Of a stretch of DNA of 64,000 nucleotides, positions 1 to 7,659 are shown piece by piece. Each line of letters starts with the position of its first letter. Positions within the stretch are counted from its first letter, which is position 1. The notes below the pieces were generated by a model. It had not been told where the DNA came from. It saw only the letters and a program-made list of their open reading frames with translations, and searched no databases. The stretch is from Natronococcus sp. A-GB7 (lineage in GTDB: Archaea; Halobacteriota; Halobacteria; Halobacteriales; Natrialbaceae), in the NCBI RefSeq assembly GCF_029688865.1, contig NZ_JARUKV010000008.1:62001-126000 (forward strand). Direction: 5' to 3'. The position numbers and the translations under genes were made by a program.

Positions 1-1
1 G

Positions 2-241
2 ATCCTCGTCGCCGCGATGCTCGTCATCCCGGTCGCGGCGGCCTCCCAGGTCGCCCACGGGTTCCGCGAGACGCTCTCGCTGTCGATCCTGTTCGGGCAG
101 GCCTCGGTGCTCGGCGGCTTTGGCTTCGCGATCTCGCAGGGGCTCCCTCCCGGCGGTTCGATCGTCGTCGTCGCGATCGCGATCTACGCGCTGGCGATCC
201 TCGCCTCGAGCAGGGCCGGCAGTGCGATTTCGATGCATTAG
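2..241 (+). CDS. Metal (Zn/Mn-type) ABC transporter permease, C-terminal part
   Basis: Only the last 79 codons are in the window; the frame is open to the left edge, so the start is missing. The fragment is almost wholly hydrophobic, with two or three membrane segments and only short polar links such as QVAHGFRE. The pattern LVIPVAAASQVA followed by a Gly-rich helix and a short polar tail is typical of the end of ABC-3 (ZnuB/MntB/TroB) permeases, which carry zinc or manganese across the membrane with a separate ATPase and binding protein. Those partners would lie to the left. It ends 60 nt before the next gene on the same strand. The family call is fairly sure; the metal is not determined. 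Confidence 0.75.
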   Translation: MLVAAMLVIPVAAASQVAHGFRETLSLSILFGQASVLGGFGFAISQGLPPGGSIVVVAIAIYALAILASSRAGSAISMH

Positions 242-301
242 GTTCCCGGACTGCGGGAGCACGCTACACGTTTAACCCGCTGCCCGGCAAACACTCGAGT
301 G

Positions 302-2398
302 ATGGGACGGTTATCCGACCTCTTTGCACCCGAGACCGTCGCCGTGGTCGGCGCCACCGACCGCGAGGGCGCCGTCGGTCGGGCGATCCTCGAGAACCTG
401 CGAGACGAGTTCGCAGGCGAGGTGATCCCGATCAACCCCAACCGCGACGAGGTCCTCGGACTCGAGTGTTACCGCGACGTACAGGACGCACCGTCGATCG
501 ATCTGGCGGTGGTCGTCGTTCCGCCGACGGTCGTGATCGACGCCATCGAGGACGTCGCCGAGGCGGGTACCGACGACGTCGTCGTCATCACCGCCGGGTT
601 CTCGGAGACCGGGGGTGAGGGCGCCGAGCGCGAACGGCGCCTCCGCGAACTCGCCGCGAAGCACGACCTCAACGTCGTCGGCCCGAACAGCCTCGGCGTG
701 ATGTCGACCCCGAACGGGATGAACGCGACCTTCGGCCCCGAGAGCGCCCTCGAGGGCTCGATCTCCTTTATGAGCCAGTCGGGGGCGTTCATCACGGCCG
801 TACTCGACTGGGCCAACGAGCAGGGGATCGGCTTCCAGGACGTCGTCTCGCTGGGCAACAAGACGGTCCTCGACGAGACCGACTTCGTCCGCGAGTGGGG
901 CCAGGACCCCGACACGGACGTCATCATCGGCTACCTCGAGGATATCGACGACGGACAGGGGTTCGTCCGGGCGGCCCGCGAGGTGACCGACGACACCCCG
1001 ATCGTGCTCGTCAAGTCCGGCCGCACCGACGCTGGCGCGCAGGCCGCCTCCTCGCACACCGGGGCGATCGCCGGCAGCGAACGCGCCTACGAGGCCGGCC
1101 TCGAGCAGGCGGGCGTCGTACGGGCGACGTCGGTCCAAGAGCTGTTCGACTACGCTCGAGCGCTGTCGGGGCTGCCCGAGCCCGAGACCGACGGCGTCGC
1201 CGTCGTCACCAACGCCGGCGGCCCCGGCGTGCTCACGACCGACGCGGTCGGGGACTCCTCGCTCCGGATGGCCGACTTCACCGACGAGACGATCGGCGCG
1301 CTCGCCGAGGCGATGCCCGACGAGGCCAACGTCTACAACCCGATCGACGCCATCGGCGACGCCGACATCGAGCGCTTCCGCGAGGCGCTGGACATCGCGC
1401 TCGAGGATCCGAACGTCGGAAGCGCGGTCGTCGTCAGCGCGCCGACCGCAGTGCTCGCCTACGACAAGCTCGCCGAGGTCGTGATCGAAAAACGGGAGGA
1501 ACACGGCAAGCCGGTCGTCACCTGCATGATGGGTGGCGACCGCGCGCGGGCCGCCGAAGAGGTCCTGCGGGAGTTCGGCATTCCGAACTACTTCGACCCC
1601 TCCCGCGCGGTCGCGGGACTCGACGCGCTGGCTCGCCACCGCGACATCAGCGATCGGCCGATCGACGAGCCGACCGAGTTCGACGTCGACCGCGAGCGCG
1701 CCCGGAAGATCCTGGAGCGGGCCCGCGACCGCGACGACAACCGCCTCGGCGTCGAGTCGATGGATCTACTCGAAGCCTACGGGATCCCGACGCCGGAGGG
1801 AGAGATCGTCGACGGCCCCGACCGGGCCCGCGACGTCGCCGAATCGATCGAGGGCGACGTCGTGATGAAGATCGTCAGCCCCGACATCTCCCACAAGTCC
1901 GACATCGGTGGCGTGAAGGTCGGGGTCAGCGACGACGACGTCTACGACGCCTACGAGGACGTCGTCGCCCGGGCTCGTAACTACCAGCCCGACGCGACGA
2001 TTCTCGGCGTCCAGGTCCAGGAACTGCTCGATCTCGACGAGTCGACCGAAACGATCGTCGGCATGAACCGCGATCCGCAGTTCGGTCCCCTGCTGCTCTT
2101 TGGCCTGGGCGGAATCTTCGTCGAGATCCTGGAGGACACCTCGGTCCGGGTCGCCCCGATCGGTGACGGCCAGGCCCGCGAGATGGTCGACGGGATCCGG
2201 GCGGCGCCGCTGTTGCGCGGCGCCCGCGGGCGCGAGCCGGCCGACGTCGACGCCGTCGTCGAGACGATCCAGCGGCTCTCCCAGCTCGTGACAGAGTTCC
2301 CGTCGATCCTCGAACTCGACGTGAATCCGCTCGTGGCCGGCCCCGATGGCGTACAGGCGATCGACCTCCGACTCACCGTCGACACCGACGAACTATGA
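302..2398 (+). CDS. acd: Acetate/acyl-CoA ligase (ADP-forming), fused alpha-beta chain
   Basis: A 698-residue single-chain ADP-forming acyl-CoA synthetase, which turns acetyl- or other acyl-CoA plus ADP and phosphate into the acid, CoA and ATP; haloarchaea use it to excrete acetate. Residues about 1-130 form a CoA-binding Rossmann domain (VAVVGATDREGAVG). Residues about 140-300 form the succinyl-CoA-ligase-like part, with the expected phospho-histidine at His252 in SSHTGAIAGS. The C-terminal part from about 480 is an ATP-grasp domain (KIVSPDISHKSDIGGVKVG). ATG 302 is preferred over GTG 299, and TTTAA at 271-275 sits where a TATA box of a leaderless gene would. The stop overlaps the next start (ATGA), so the two are co-transcribed. 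Acyl preference cannot be read. Confidence 0.92.
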   Translation: MGRLSDLFAPETVAVVGATDREGAVGRAILENLRDEFAGEVIPINPNRDEVLGLECYRDVQDAPSIDLAVVVVPPTVVIDAIEDVAEAGTDDVVVITAGFSETGGEGAERERRLRELAAKHDLNVVGPNSLGVMSTPNGMNATFGPESALEGSISFMSQSGAFITAVLDWANEQGIGFQDVVSLGNKTVLDETDFVREWGQDPDTDVIIGYLEDIDDGQGFVRAAREVTDDTPIVLVKSGRTDAGAQAASSHTGAIAGSERAYEAGLEQAGVVRATSVQELFDYARALSGLPEPETDGVAVVTNAGGPGVLTTDAVGDSSLRMADFTDETIGALAEAMPDEANVYNPIDAIGDADIERFREALDIALEDPNVGSAVVVSAPTAVLAYDKLAEVVIEKREEHGKPVVTCMMGGDRARAAEEVLREFGIPNYFDPSRAVAGLDALARHRDISDRPIDEPTEFDVDRERARKILERARDRDDNRLGVESMDLLEAYGIPTPEGEIVDGPDRARDVAESIEGDVVMKIVSPDISHKSDIGGVKVGVSDDDVYDAYEDVVARARNYQPDATILGVQVQELLDLDESTETIVGMNRDPQFGPLLLFGLGGIFVEILEDTSVRVAPIGDGQAREMVDGIRAAPLLRGARGREPADVDAVVETIQRLSQLVTEFPSILELDVNPLVAGPDGVQAIDLRLTVDTDEL

Positions 2399-3510
2399 CT
2401 GACACCGACACCGACACCGACACGGACAGCGAACCGACCGCCGACAGCTCACCGCAACCGATCCTCGTCGCCTCGCTCGAGGAGAGCACCGGGAAGACGG
2501 CGATCGCGCTGGCGCTCGCCAGCCTCGCTCGCGAGCGCGGCGAGGGCGTCGGCTACATGAAACCTAAGGGCACCCGCCTGCAGAGCAACGTCGGGAAGAC
2601 CCTGGACGAGGATCCGATGCTCGCCAAGGAGCTGCTCGAGCTCGAGGCCGAGATCCACGACCTCGAACCCGTGGTCTACTCGCCGACGTTCGTCGAGCAG
2701 GCGATCCGCGGCCGCGAACAACCGGAGGAGATCCGCGAGCGCGTCCGGGAGGCGTTCGACGCGCTCGCGGCCGACCACGATCGAATGATCCTCGAGGGTG
2801 GCGGCAGCTACGACGTGGGCGAGATCGTCGAACTCGCCGACGCCGATCTGGCGGCGCTGCTCGACGCCCGAGTGTTGCTGGTCGCCTCCTACGAGGTCCC
2901 CGGCGACGCCGACGACGTGCTCGCGGCGGCCCGGACGTTCGGCGACCGCCTCGCAGGCGTCGTCTTCAACAACGTTTCCGACGCGGCCTACGACGGGCTC
3001 GAGACCGACGTCGTCCCCTTCCTCGAGGGCCGAGGGATCCCGGTCCACGGCGTAATCCCAAGCGAGCAGACGCTCGCGGGCGTGACCGTCGCTGAACTGG
3101 CGAACGAACTCGGGGCGTCGACGCTGGTCGATGCGGGCGACGACGCCTACGTCGAGCGCTTCACCGTCGGCGCGATGGGTGCCGACAGCGCCCTGCGACA
3201 CTTCCGCCGGACGAAAGACGCCGCGGTCATCACCGGCGGTGACCGAGCCGAGATCCACACGGCCGCGCTCGAGGCGCCCGGCGTCCGCTGTCTCATCCTC
3301 ACGGGCGGGCACCGCCCCTCGGGCGCGATCGTCGGTCAGGCGACCGAGAAGGGGATGCCGATCCTCTCGGTCCAGACGGACACGCTGACGACGGTCGAAC
3401 GAGCCGAGGACGTCGTCAGGAGCGGGCGCACCCGCGACGCCGGGACGGTCGAGCGGATGGCGGAGCTGCTGGCCGATCACGCGACCGTCGACGAACTCCT
3501 CGAAGAGTAA
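2395..3510 (+). CDS. Phosphotransacetylase-like protein (BioD-like ATPase + DRTGG domain)
   Basis: 371 residues. After a short Thr/Asp repeat (TDTDTDTD) comes a BioD/CobB-like nucleotide-binding domain (about residues 20-225) with a modified P-loop, ESTGKTAIALA. It is followed by a DRTGG domain (about 230-340), the arrangement seen at the N terminus of large bacterial Pta proteins. The catalytic phosphotransacetylase domain itself is absent, so enzyme activity should not be assumed; in Pta this region is regulatory. Its ATG overlaps the stop of the acyl-CoA synthetase, implying translational coupling and a role in controlling or assisting acetate/acetyl-CoA exchange. That role is inference from context. 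Confidence 0.8.
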   Translation: MTDTDTDTDTDSEPTADSSPQPILVASLEESTGKTAIALALASLARERGEGVGYMKPKGTRLQSNVGKTLDEDPMLAKELLELEAEIHDLEPVVYSPTFVEQAIRGREQPEEIRERVREAFDALAADHDRMILEGGGSYDVGEIVELADADLAALLDARVLLVASYEVPGDADDVLAAARTFGDRLAGVVFNNVSDAAYDGLETDVVPFLEGRGIPVHGVIPSEQTLAGVTVAELANELGASTLVDAGDDAYVERFTVGAMGADSALRHFRRTKDAAVITGGDRAEIHTAALEAPGVRCLILTGGHRPSGAIVGQATEKGMPILSVQTDTLTTVERAEDVVRSGRTRDAGTVERMAELLADHATVDELLEE

Positions 3511-3588
3511 CGCGCTCGGTCGGAGCCGATCGGCGTCGCCCGCCCCGTCTGACCAAGAGTTAAGAGTCACCCCTGCATGCCACCTACC

Positions 3589-3885
3589 ATGGACGACACG
3601 CACCAGGAGGTCACCTCGCTCGTCGGTCGCGAGGTGTACTCGAACAACGGCGTTTTCGTCGGCGAGGTCGAGGATCTCCAGCTCAACATCAGCGAGGAGA
3701 CGATCGAAGGACTCGCGCTTGGCAACCTGAACGAGGAGCTGTTCCGGGAGGAGGCTCGCGCCAGGAAGGGCGTCATCGTCCCCTACCGCTGGGTTCGGTC
3801 GGTCGGCGACGTCATCCTGATCAACGACGTCGTCGAGCGCGTCCGCGACCCCGACGACGAGGAAGAGGACGAGATCGTCGCCTGA
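3589..3885 (+). CDS. PRC-barrel domain protein
   Basis: A 98-residue soluble protein. The motif LVGREVYSNNGVFVGEVEDLQ is the opening of a PRC-barrel, a small beta-barrel found in photosynthetic reaction-centre H subunits, RimM and many short archaeal proteins of unknown role. The tail DPDDEEEDEIVA is acidic. ATG 3589 is chosen over ATG 3577 because the domain begins directly after it. It converges with the TrkA-N/DHH gene, whose stop codon abuts. Function unknown. Confidence 0.85.
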   Translation: MDDTHQEVTSLVGREVYSNNGVFVGEVEDLQLNISEETIEGLALGNLNEELFREEARARKGVIVPYRWVRSVGDVILINDVVERVRDPDDEEEDEIVA

Positions 3886-5337
3886 TCAGTTTCCGTTCGA
3901 TCCCTCGCTGCCGTCGACGCCCATCGCGTCGAACAGCGTCCGCTTGACCGCTTCTTCGGTGAGCTGAAGCAGGGTGTCTCGAGTCCCCTCCGAGATTTCG
4001 ATCCCGGTGAAGATGCCCAGCGGGATCTCCGCGCTGGCCTGCGTCGAGTGGCCCGCGGTCTCGCCCATCTCGCCGTAGGCGTCGTCGAGGACCTTTCCGA
4101 TGTTGATACGGATATCCTTCGAGCGGCCCGCGAGGAAGATCGTCTCGTCGGCGATACCGAACACGGCGGTCGTCGTCACGCCCTCAAGGTCGAGCAGGTG
4201 GCCCGCAGCCTGGGTCAGCGCCTCGCGGTCCCGAACGAAGCCGGCGTTCGAGACGAGATGGCTGCCCTGGACGTCCCGGTTGGTGATCGCTTCGGCGAGG
4301 ACGTCGAGCGTCTCGGGTGACATCGACGGCGACTCCACCTGCTCTAAGGTGTCGTGGTTCGCGAAGGGGTAGAGGTAGGCGGCGGCGGTGAGGTCGGCGG
4401 GGGTCGTGTCGCGTTTGAAATCCAGGGTCTCCGCGCGGATCCCGTACAGCAAGGCGGTGGCCACCTCCTCGGAGACGTTCATGTCGAACTCCTGGATGTA
4501 CTTCGTCATGATCGTCGACGTCGAGGACATGTTCGGGCGGATGTCGACGAACCCGGGGTCGTAGGTCTCCTCGGCCTCGTGGTGGTCGATGACGATATCG
4601 ATATCGAGGCTCATCTCGGAGGAGGTGGCGTGATCGACCAGCGCGACGGTGTCGTACTCGCTGGGGTCCTCGATCTCGTCCCACTGAACCAGATCGATCC
4701 CCAACAGGTTGACGAACGCCCTGTTTTCCTGGTGACCGACGTCACCCAGGTAGATGATGTCGGCCTCGACCTCGAGGTGATCGGCGATCGCCTGCAGGGC
4801 CGCGGCGCTGGCGATCGAGTCCGGATCCGGGCTGTCCTGAGTGAGGATCGCCATCCGCGAGTCGGTCTCCTCGACCAGCCGAGCGAGTTTGCCCGCGTTG
4901 TACTCGAGTTCGCCCGACTCGAGCGCCCGCAGGGCGGACTCGGCGATCACCGAGGAGGGGTTGATAACGATGTCGGCGCCGAGATCGGAGAGCTCGTCGC
5001 CCGAGACGGGGTCGCTCGCGCGCGCGACGAGGAACTGACTCTCGTCGTTTTTCGTGCGGATGTGCTCGACGGCGGCCTTGTTCGCTTCGACGTCGGAGGC
5101 GAGAATCAGGACGACGTCCCGCTCGGCAACGAGGTCGGCGGCCTCGGGTTCGCGGATGTCGGCGGTTCGGGCATCCAGATCCTGGTCGCGCAGGGATTCG
5201 ACGCGGCTCTCGTCGCGATCGATGATCACGACGTCTTTCCCCTGCTCGACGAGTTCCTCGGCGACGGCGTAGCCGACGCTCCCGCAGCCGAGAATCGCAT
5301 AGTCCGAGATCGACGAGATAGTAACCCCCGTGCTCAT
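3886..5337 (-). CDS. TrkA-N (RCK) / DHH-DHHA1 phosphoesterase fusion
   Basis: 483 residues in two parts. Residues about 10-140 form an NAD-type Rossmann fold of the TrkA-N/RCK kind, with GCGSVG and an acidic end to strand 2 (VVIIDRD). From about 165 onward lies a DHH phosphoesterase: SPDPDSIASA, VALVDHAT, DIVIDHHEAEE (the DHH motif) and the DHHA1 signature TAGHSTQASAEI. The metal-binding residues all appear present, so it is probably active. DHH-DHHA1 enzymes cleave small nucleotides such as c-di-AMP, pApA or nanoRNA. An attached RCK domain would fit potassium- or nucleotide-linked control. The substrate is not determined. No membrane segment is visible. It is transcribed away from the tRNA-Lys locus. 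Confidence 0.9.
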   Translation of the reverse strand: MSTGVTISSISDYAILGCGSVGYAVAEELVEQGKDVVIIDRDESRVESLRDQDLDARTADIREPEAADLVAERDVVLILASDVEANKAAVEHIRTKNDESQFLVARASDPVSGDELSDLGADIVINPSSVIAESALRALESGELEYNAGKLARLVEETDSRMAILTQDSPDPDSIASAAALQAIADHLEVEADIIYLGDVGHQENRAFVNLLGIDLVQWDEIEDPSEYDTVALVDHATSSEMSLDIDIVIDHHEAEETYDPGFVDIRPNMSSTSTIMTKYIQEFDMNVSEEVATALLYGIRAETLDFKRDTTPADLTAAAYLYPFANHDTLEQVESPSMSPETLDVLAEAITNRDVQGSHLVSNAGFVRDREALTQAAGHLLDLEGVTTTAVFGIADETIFLAGRSKDIRINIGKVLDDAYGEMGETAGHSTQASAEIPLGIFTGIEISEGTRDTLLQLTEEAVKRTLFDAMGVDGSEGSNGN

Positions 5338-5450
5338 GTGAGAGTGTGGTCGAACCGACCGTACTTAACGGTCCCGAAGATTGGAACGTCGGCGTACGCT
5401 CGAGGAGAAGCCGTTTGGAGACGCCTGACACGGCGCCTCCCAAGGGAAAC

Positions 5451-5460
5451 GTATATTTAT
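5451..5460 (+). promoter_or_regulatory. TATA-box-like element of tRNA-Lys
   Basis: GTATATTTAT lies 25 to 34 nt upstream of the mature tRNA 5' end, the expected distance for an archaeal TATA box, in otherwise GC-rich sequence. Confidence 0.6.
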
Positions 5461-5484
5461 CCAGGTCCGAAAGTCGGAGGTACA

Positions 5485-5558
5485 GGGCCGGTAGCTCAGT
5501 CCGGCAGAGCGTCTGACTCTTAATCAGACGGTCGCGTGTTCAAATCGCGCCCGGCCCG
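5485..5558 (+). tRNA. tRNA-Lys (anticodon CUU)
   Basis: A complete 74-nt cloverleaf. The acceptor arms are GGGCCGG (5485-5491) and CCGGCCC (5551-5557) with discriminator G. The D arm is GCTC...GAGC, the anticodon stem is TCTGA/TCAGA around CTCTTAA, giving anticodon CTT, and the T arm is GCGTG-TTCAAAT-CGCGC. CCA is not encoded and no intron is present. Its 3' end is partly repeated at 6704-6721. Confidence 0.97.
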
Positions 5559-5561
5559 CTT
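5544..5561 (+). repeat. Possible attachment site, tRNA-Lys copy
   Basis: The 3' end of tRNA-Lys (T-arm 3' strand, acceptor 3' strand and two following bases) matches 6704-6721 at 17 of 18 positions. The first 12 bases (ATCGCGCCCGGC) are identical. tRNA 3' ends are the usual target of haloarchaeal integrases. No integrase is visible, so this is at most a scar. Confidence 0.45.
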
Positions 5562-5883
5562 CCTTCTTTCACGACTTTGAGTCATGCTAACCAGCAGACG
5601 GCGAGGCGATAGGCTCCGCGCCGATGTTATCTCAGCTTGATTTGAGTCACTCAGTGAGCGGCACCCGACGACGTCTGGCATCTACACCGTAGTTCTCGCG
5701 CGCAGCCTTCATTCTGTTGGTTGTTACCATCCACCTCTCCCGTCAAAGATGACCTCTCGTTATTTGATTACAGCTAAAAGTTCACATAAAGTCGATGGGG
5801 GACGTGGGGTCGAGCACTCGAGGCAGCAGGGTTAGAAACGTATAGATGATTTTAGAAGCCAGTTTTCCTTAGTTGTTGGAAGA
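5559..5883. other. Gene-free stretch after tRNA-Lys
   Basis: No convincing reading frame on either strand. The sequence becomes clearly A+T-richer from about 5700 on, unlike the chromosome on either side. It lies just inside the proposed left edge of the tRNA-linked segment. Confidence 0.5.
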
Positions 5884-6459
5884 CTAATCTGTACTCCTAT
5901 TTACGAAGTATCCAACAGCCCCGACAACGATCGCAAGTAATAGTCCGATGAATCCCCAGACAACCATACCAAGGATACTGCCCACGGCTTGTCCCGTTCC
6001 TGCAGCCGTATCAGGATCTGCCCCTCCTGCTAGTCCCATGTAGAATAACAACGGTGCGAGAATGAGCCAGATTGCAGTAATATACAATCCGCTTCCAATC
6101 GCACTACGTGGGGACTCCTTTCGTGAGTACAAATAATAACTCACCCCTACAATAGTTACGAGAAACCAGAAGGCAAATCCACCAATCTCGGCAAATGCGA
6201 GTGCAACCAACATTCCAACGATTAGTCCCATTCCGACGGAAACTACCGCTAATATCGTGTCGATTCCGTCCTCATCGTTCTTGATACTTGAGTCTGGCTC
6301 ACCCCTAGGAGGTAATTCAGATTCTTCATCAAGCGATTCTGTTTCATCTGGAATGGTAGTCGATTCCGATTGGCTTCTATCCAAGAGTTCAGTCCCGCAC
6401 TCTCGGCAGAATTTTGCGCTAACATCTGCTTCAGCACCGCATTCACTGCAGTAAACCAA
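5884..6459 (-). CDS. Zinc-ribbon multi-pass membrane protein, unknown function
   Basis: 191 residues. An N-terminal zinc ribbon (YCSECGAEADVSAKFCRECG, two CxxC knuckles) is followed by a Ser/Glu-rich linker and then four or five hydrophobic segments from about residue 68 to the end. The only usable start is TTG 6459, because the next in-frame codons upstream are CAA and then a stop. Base composition is A+T-richer and codon use less GC-biased than in the neighbours, which suggests a foreign origin. It is the only gene between tRNA-Lys and the partial tRNA-end repeat. Many haloarchaea carry short zinc-ribbon membrane proteins of this kind; no function is assigned. Confidence 0.8.
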   Translation of the reverse strand: MVYCSECGAEADVSAKFCRECGTELLDRSQSESTTIPDETESLDEESELPPRGEPDSSIKNDEDGIDTILAVVSVGMGLIVGMLVALAFAEIGGFAFWFLVTIVGVSYYLYSRKESPRSAIGSGLYITAIWLILAPLLFYMGLAGGADPDTAAGTGQAVGSILGMVVWGFIGLLLAIVVGAVGYFVNRSTD

Positions 6460-6922
6460 TTGCTATCACCACGAAAGACTTTCTATCTAATTCAAATATA
6501 TGTAATGGCCATTATCTGAGCTCATGAATCACCTCTTCTATTACAATCGAAACACTTCTCAATGATATCGTGGGCCCCGAATTCGTTGATCCGTTCACAG
6601 AGCGCGCTATCGTTGTCAAGACCTATTCCTGTGGTCTTGGGCAACTCGGAGCGAACTCCTGCTGGGATCCGCGGACCGCGCTGCGCCACCGCGCAGAGCG
6701 CCTATCGCGCCCGGCGCGCTTTTACGACGAACAACTTCGTGCGGAGCAAACCGGCCAGCGCGATTTGAGGGACTACTACCGGGTGCTCCACTGGACCAGA
6801 AAGGCCCAGCGTAGCGAGCGTTTCTGGGCGTAGTTCACAACCGTGTCCGACCCGCTACCCTCGAGAACTATCCCTCGAGCGCTCCGCAAGATCGATATCG
6901 GTTCCGGCGGAGTAACGGACGA
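6460..6922. other. Gene-free stretch with hairpin cluster and tRNA-end repeat
   Basis: The left part (6470-6590) is A+T-rich and may hold the promoter of the zinc-ribbon gene. From 6618 to about 6725 come several short hairpins: AAGACC/GGTCTT (6618-6638), GGAG-CGAA-CTCC (6648-6659) and CTGCGC-CACC-GCGCAG. The stretch ends in the tRNA-end repeat and a run of T. A frame of 87 codons crosses it but lacks protein-like composition. From 6725 to 6922 nothing further was recognised. Confidence 0.4.
6704..6721 (+). repeat. Partial copy of the tRNA-Lys 3' end
   Basis: Matches 5544-5561 in 17 of 18 bases; the single difference is C5556 versus G6716. With the tRNA copy it brackets about 1.16 kb of A+T-richer DNA, as expected for an old integration event. 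Confidence 0.45.
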
Positions 6923-7585
6923 ATGAGTATCATCGCGGAGTTTACCGTCCCGTCCTCGGAGTTCGTTTTCGGCGACGTCTTCACCGAGGCGCCAGACACC
7001 ACCATCGAACTCGAGCGCATCGTCCCGGCGACGGGGTCGATGATGCCGTACTTCTGGGTTCGGTGTGACGACCCGGAGGAGGTCGAACGGGCGATCCGAG
7101 CGCATCCGGCGGTTCACGATCTGATGCGTCTGGATTCGGTCAACGACTACGCCCTCTACCGGGCGACCTGGGACGGCGACGTCCACGACCTGCTGTACGG
7201 AATCGGCGAGGCCGACGGGGTGATCCTCGAGGCCTACAGCACCGACAGCTGGTTCTTTCGGCTGCGGTTTCCGAACCACGACGCGCTCGCGGAGTTTTAC
7301 AACTTCTGTACGGACCACGAGATCTCGGTTCACCTCGAGCGGGTCTACTCGCTGTCCGAACACGTCAACTCGGGGCGACAGCTGGGGCTGACGCCGGAAC
7401 AGCGAACGGCGCTCGTACTGGCGCTCAACCGGGGCTACTTCGATACGCCGAGCGAGGCCTCCCTGTCGGAGCTCGGCGCCGAACTCGGAATTACCCAGCA
7501 GGCGATGTCCAAACGGATTCGGGGCGGGACCAAGCAGGTCCTCACGACGGTGTTGCTCGATTCGGTCGAGCGAGCGCCGAGATAG
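6923..7585 (+). CDS. Bat-like HTH-10 transcriptional regulator
   Basis: 220 residues. The C-terminal segment starting LTPEQRTALVLALNRGYF and continuing through ELGAELGITQQAMSKRIR is the helix-turn-helix domain of bacterio-opsin-activator (Bat) type regulators, an abundant haloarchaeal family. The N-terminal 155 residues form the usual companion domain, with no ligand site recognisable by eye. No membrane segment. It is followed by an independent histidine kinase gene. A second member of the same family lies at 9731-10399. The regulated genes are unknown. Confidence 0.85.
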   Translation: MSIIAEFTVPSSEFVFGDVFTEAPDTTIELERIVPATGSMMPYFWVRCDDPEEVERAIRAHPAVHDLMRLDSVNDYALYRATWDGDVHDLLYGIGEADGVILEAYSTDSWFFRLRFPNHDALAEFYNFCTDHEISVHLERVYSLSEHVNSGRQLGLTPEQRTALVLALNRGYFDTPSEASLSELGAELGITQQAMSKRIRGGTKQVLTTVLLDSVERAPR

Positions 7586-7659
7586 CCGCCCGGATATAAT
7601 TCCGTTGTTCGGACTACCCCACATACTATTTCGATTTGTGCCGGACGCCTTCGTACGGA

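Noticed and set aside
311-1639. A 442-codon minus-strand frame inside the acyl-CoA synthetase gene
   Set aside because: Antisense shadow of a recognised enzyme, with no motif of its own.
4354-5523. A 389-codon plus-strand frame across the DHH gene into tRNA-Lys
   Set aside because: It is antisense to a well-defined phosphoesterase and runs into a tRNA; composition is not protein-like.
6570-6833. An 87-codon plus-strand frame across the hairpin cluster
   Set aside because: It starts with GTG, has uneven composition and no motif, and crosses the tRNA-end repeat. Better seen as non-coding.
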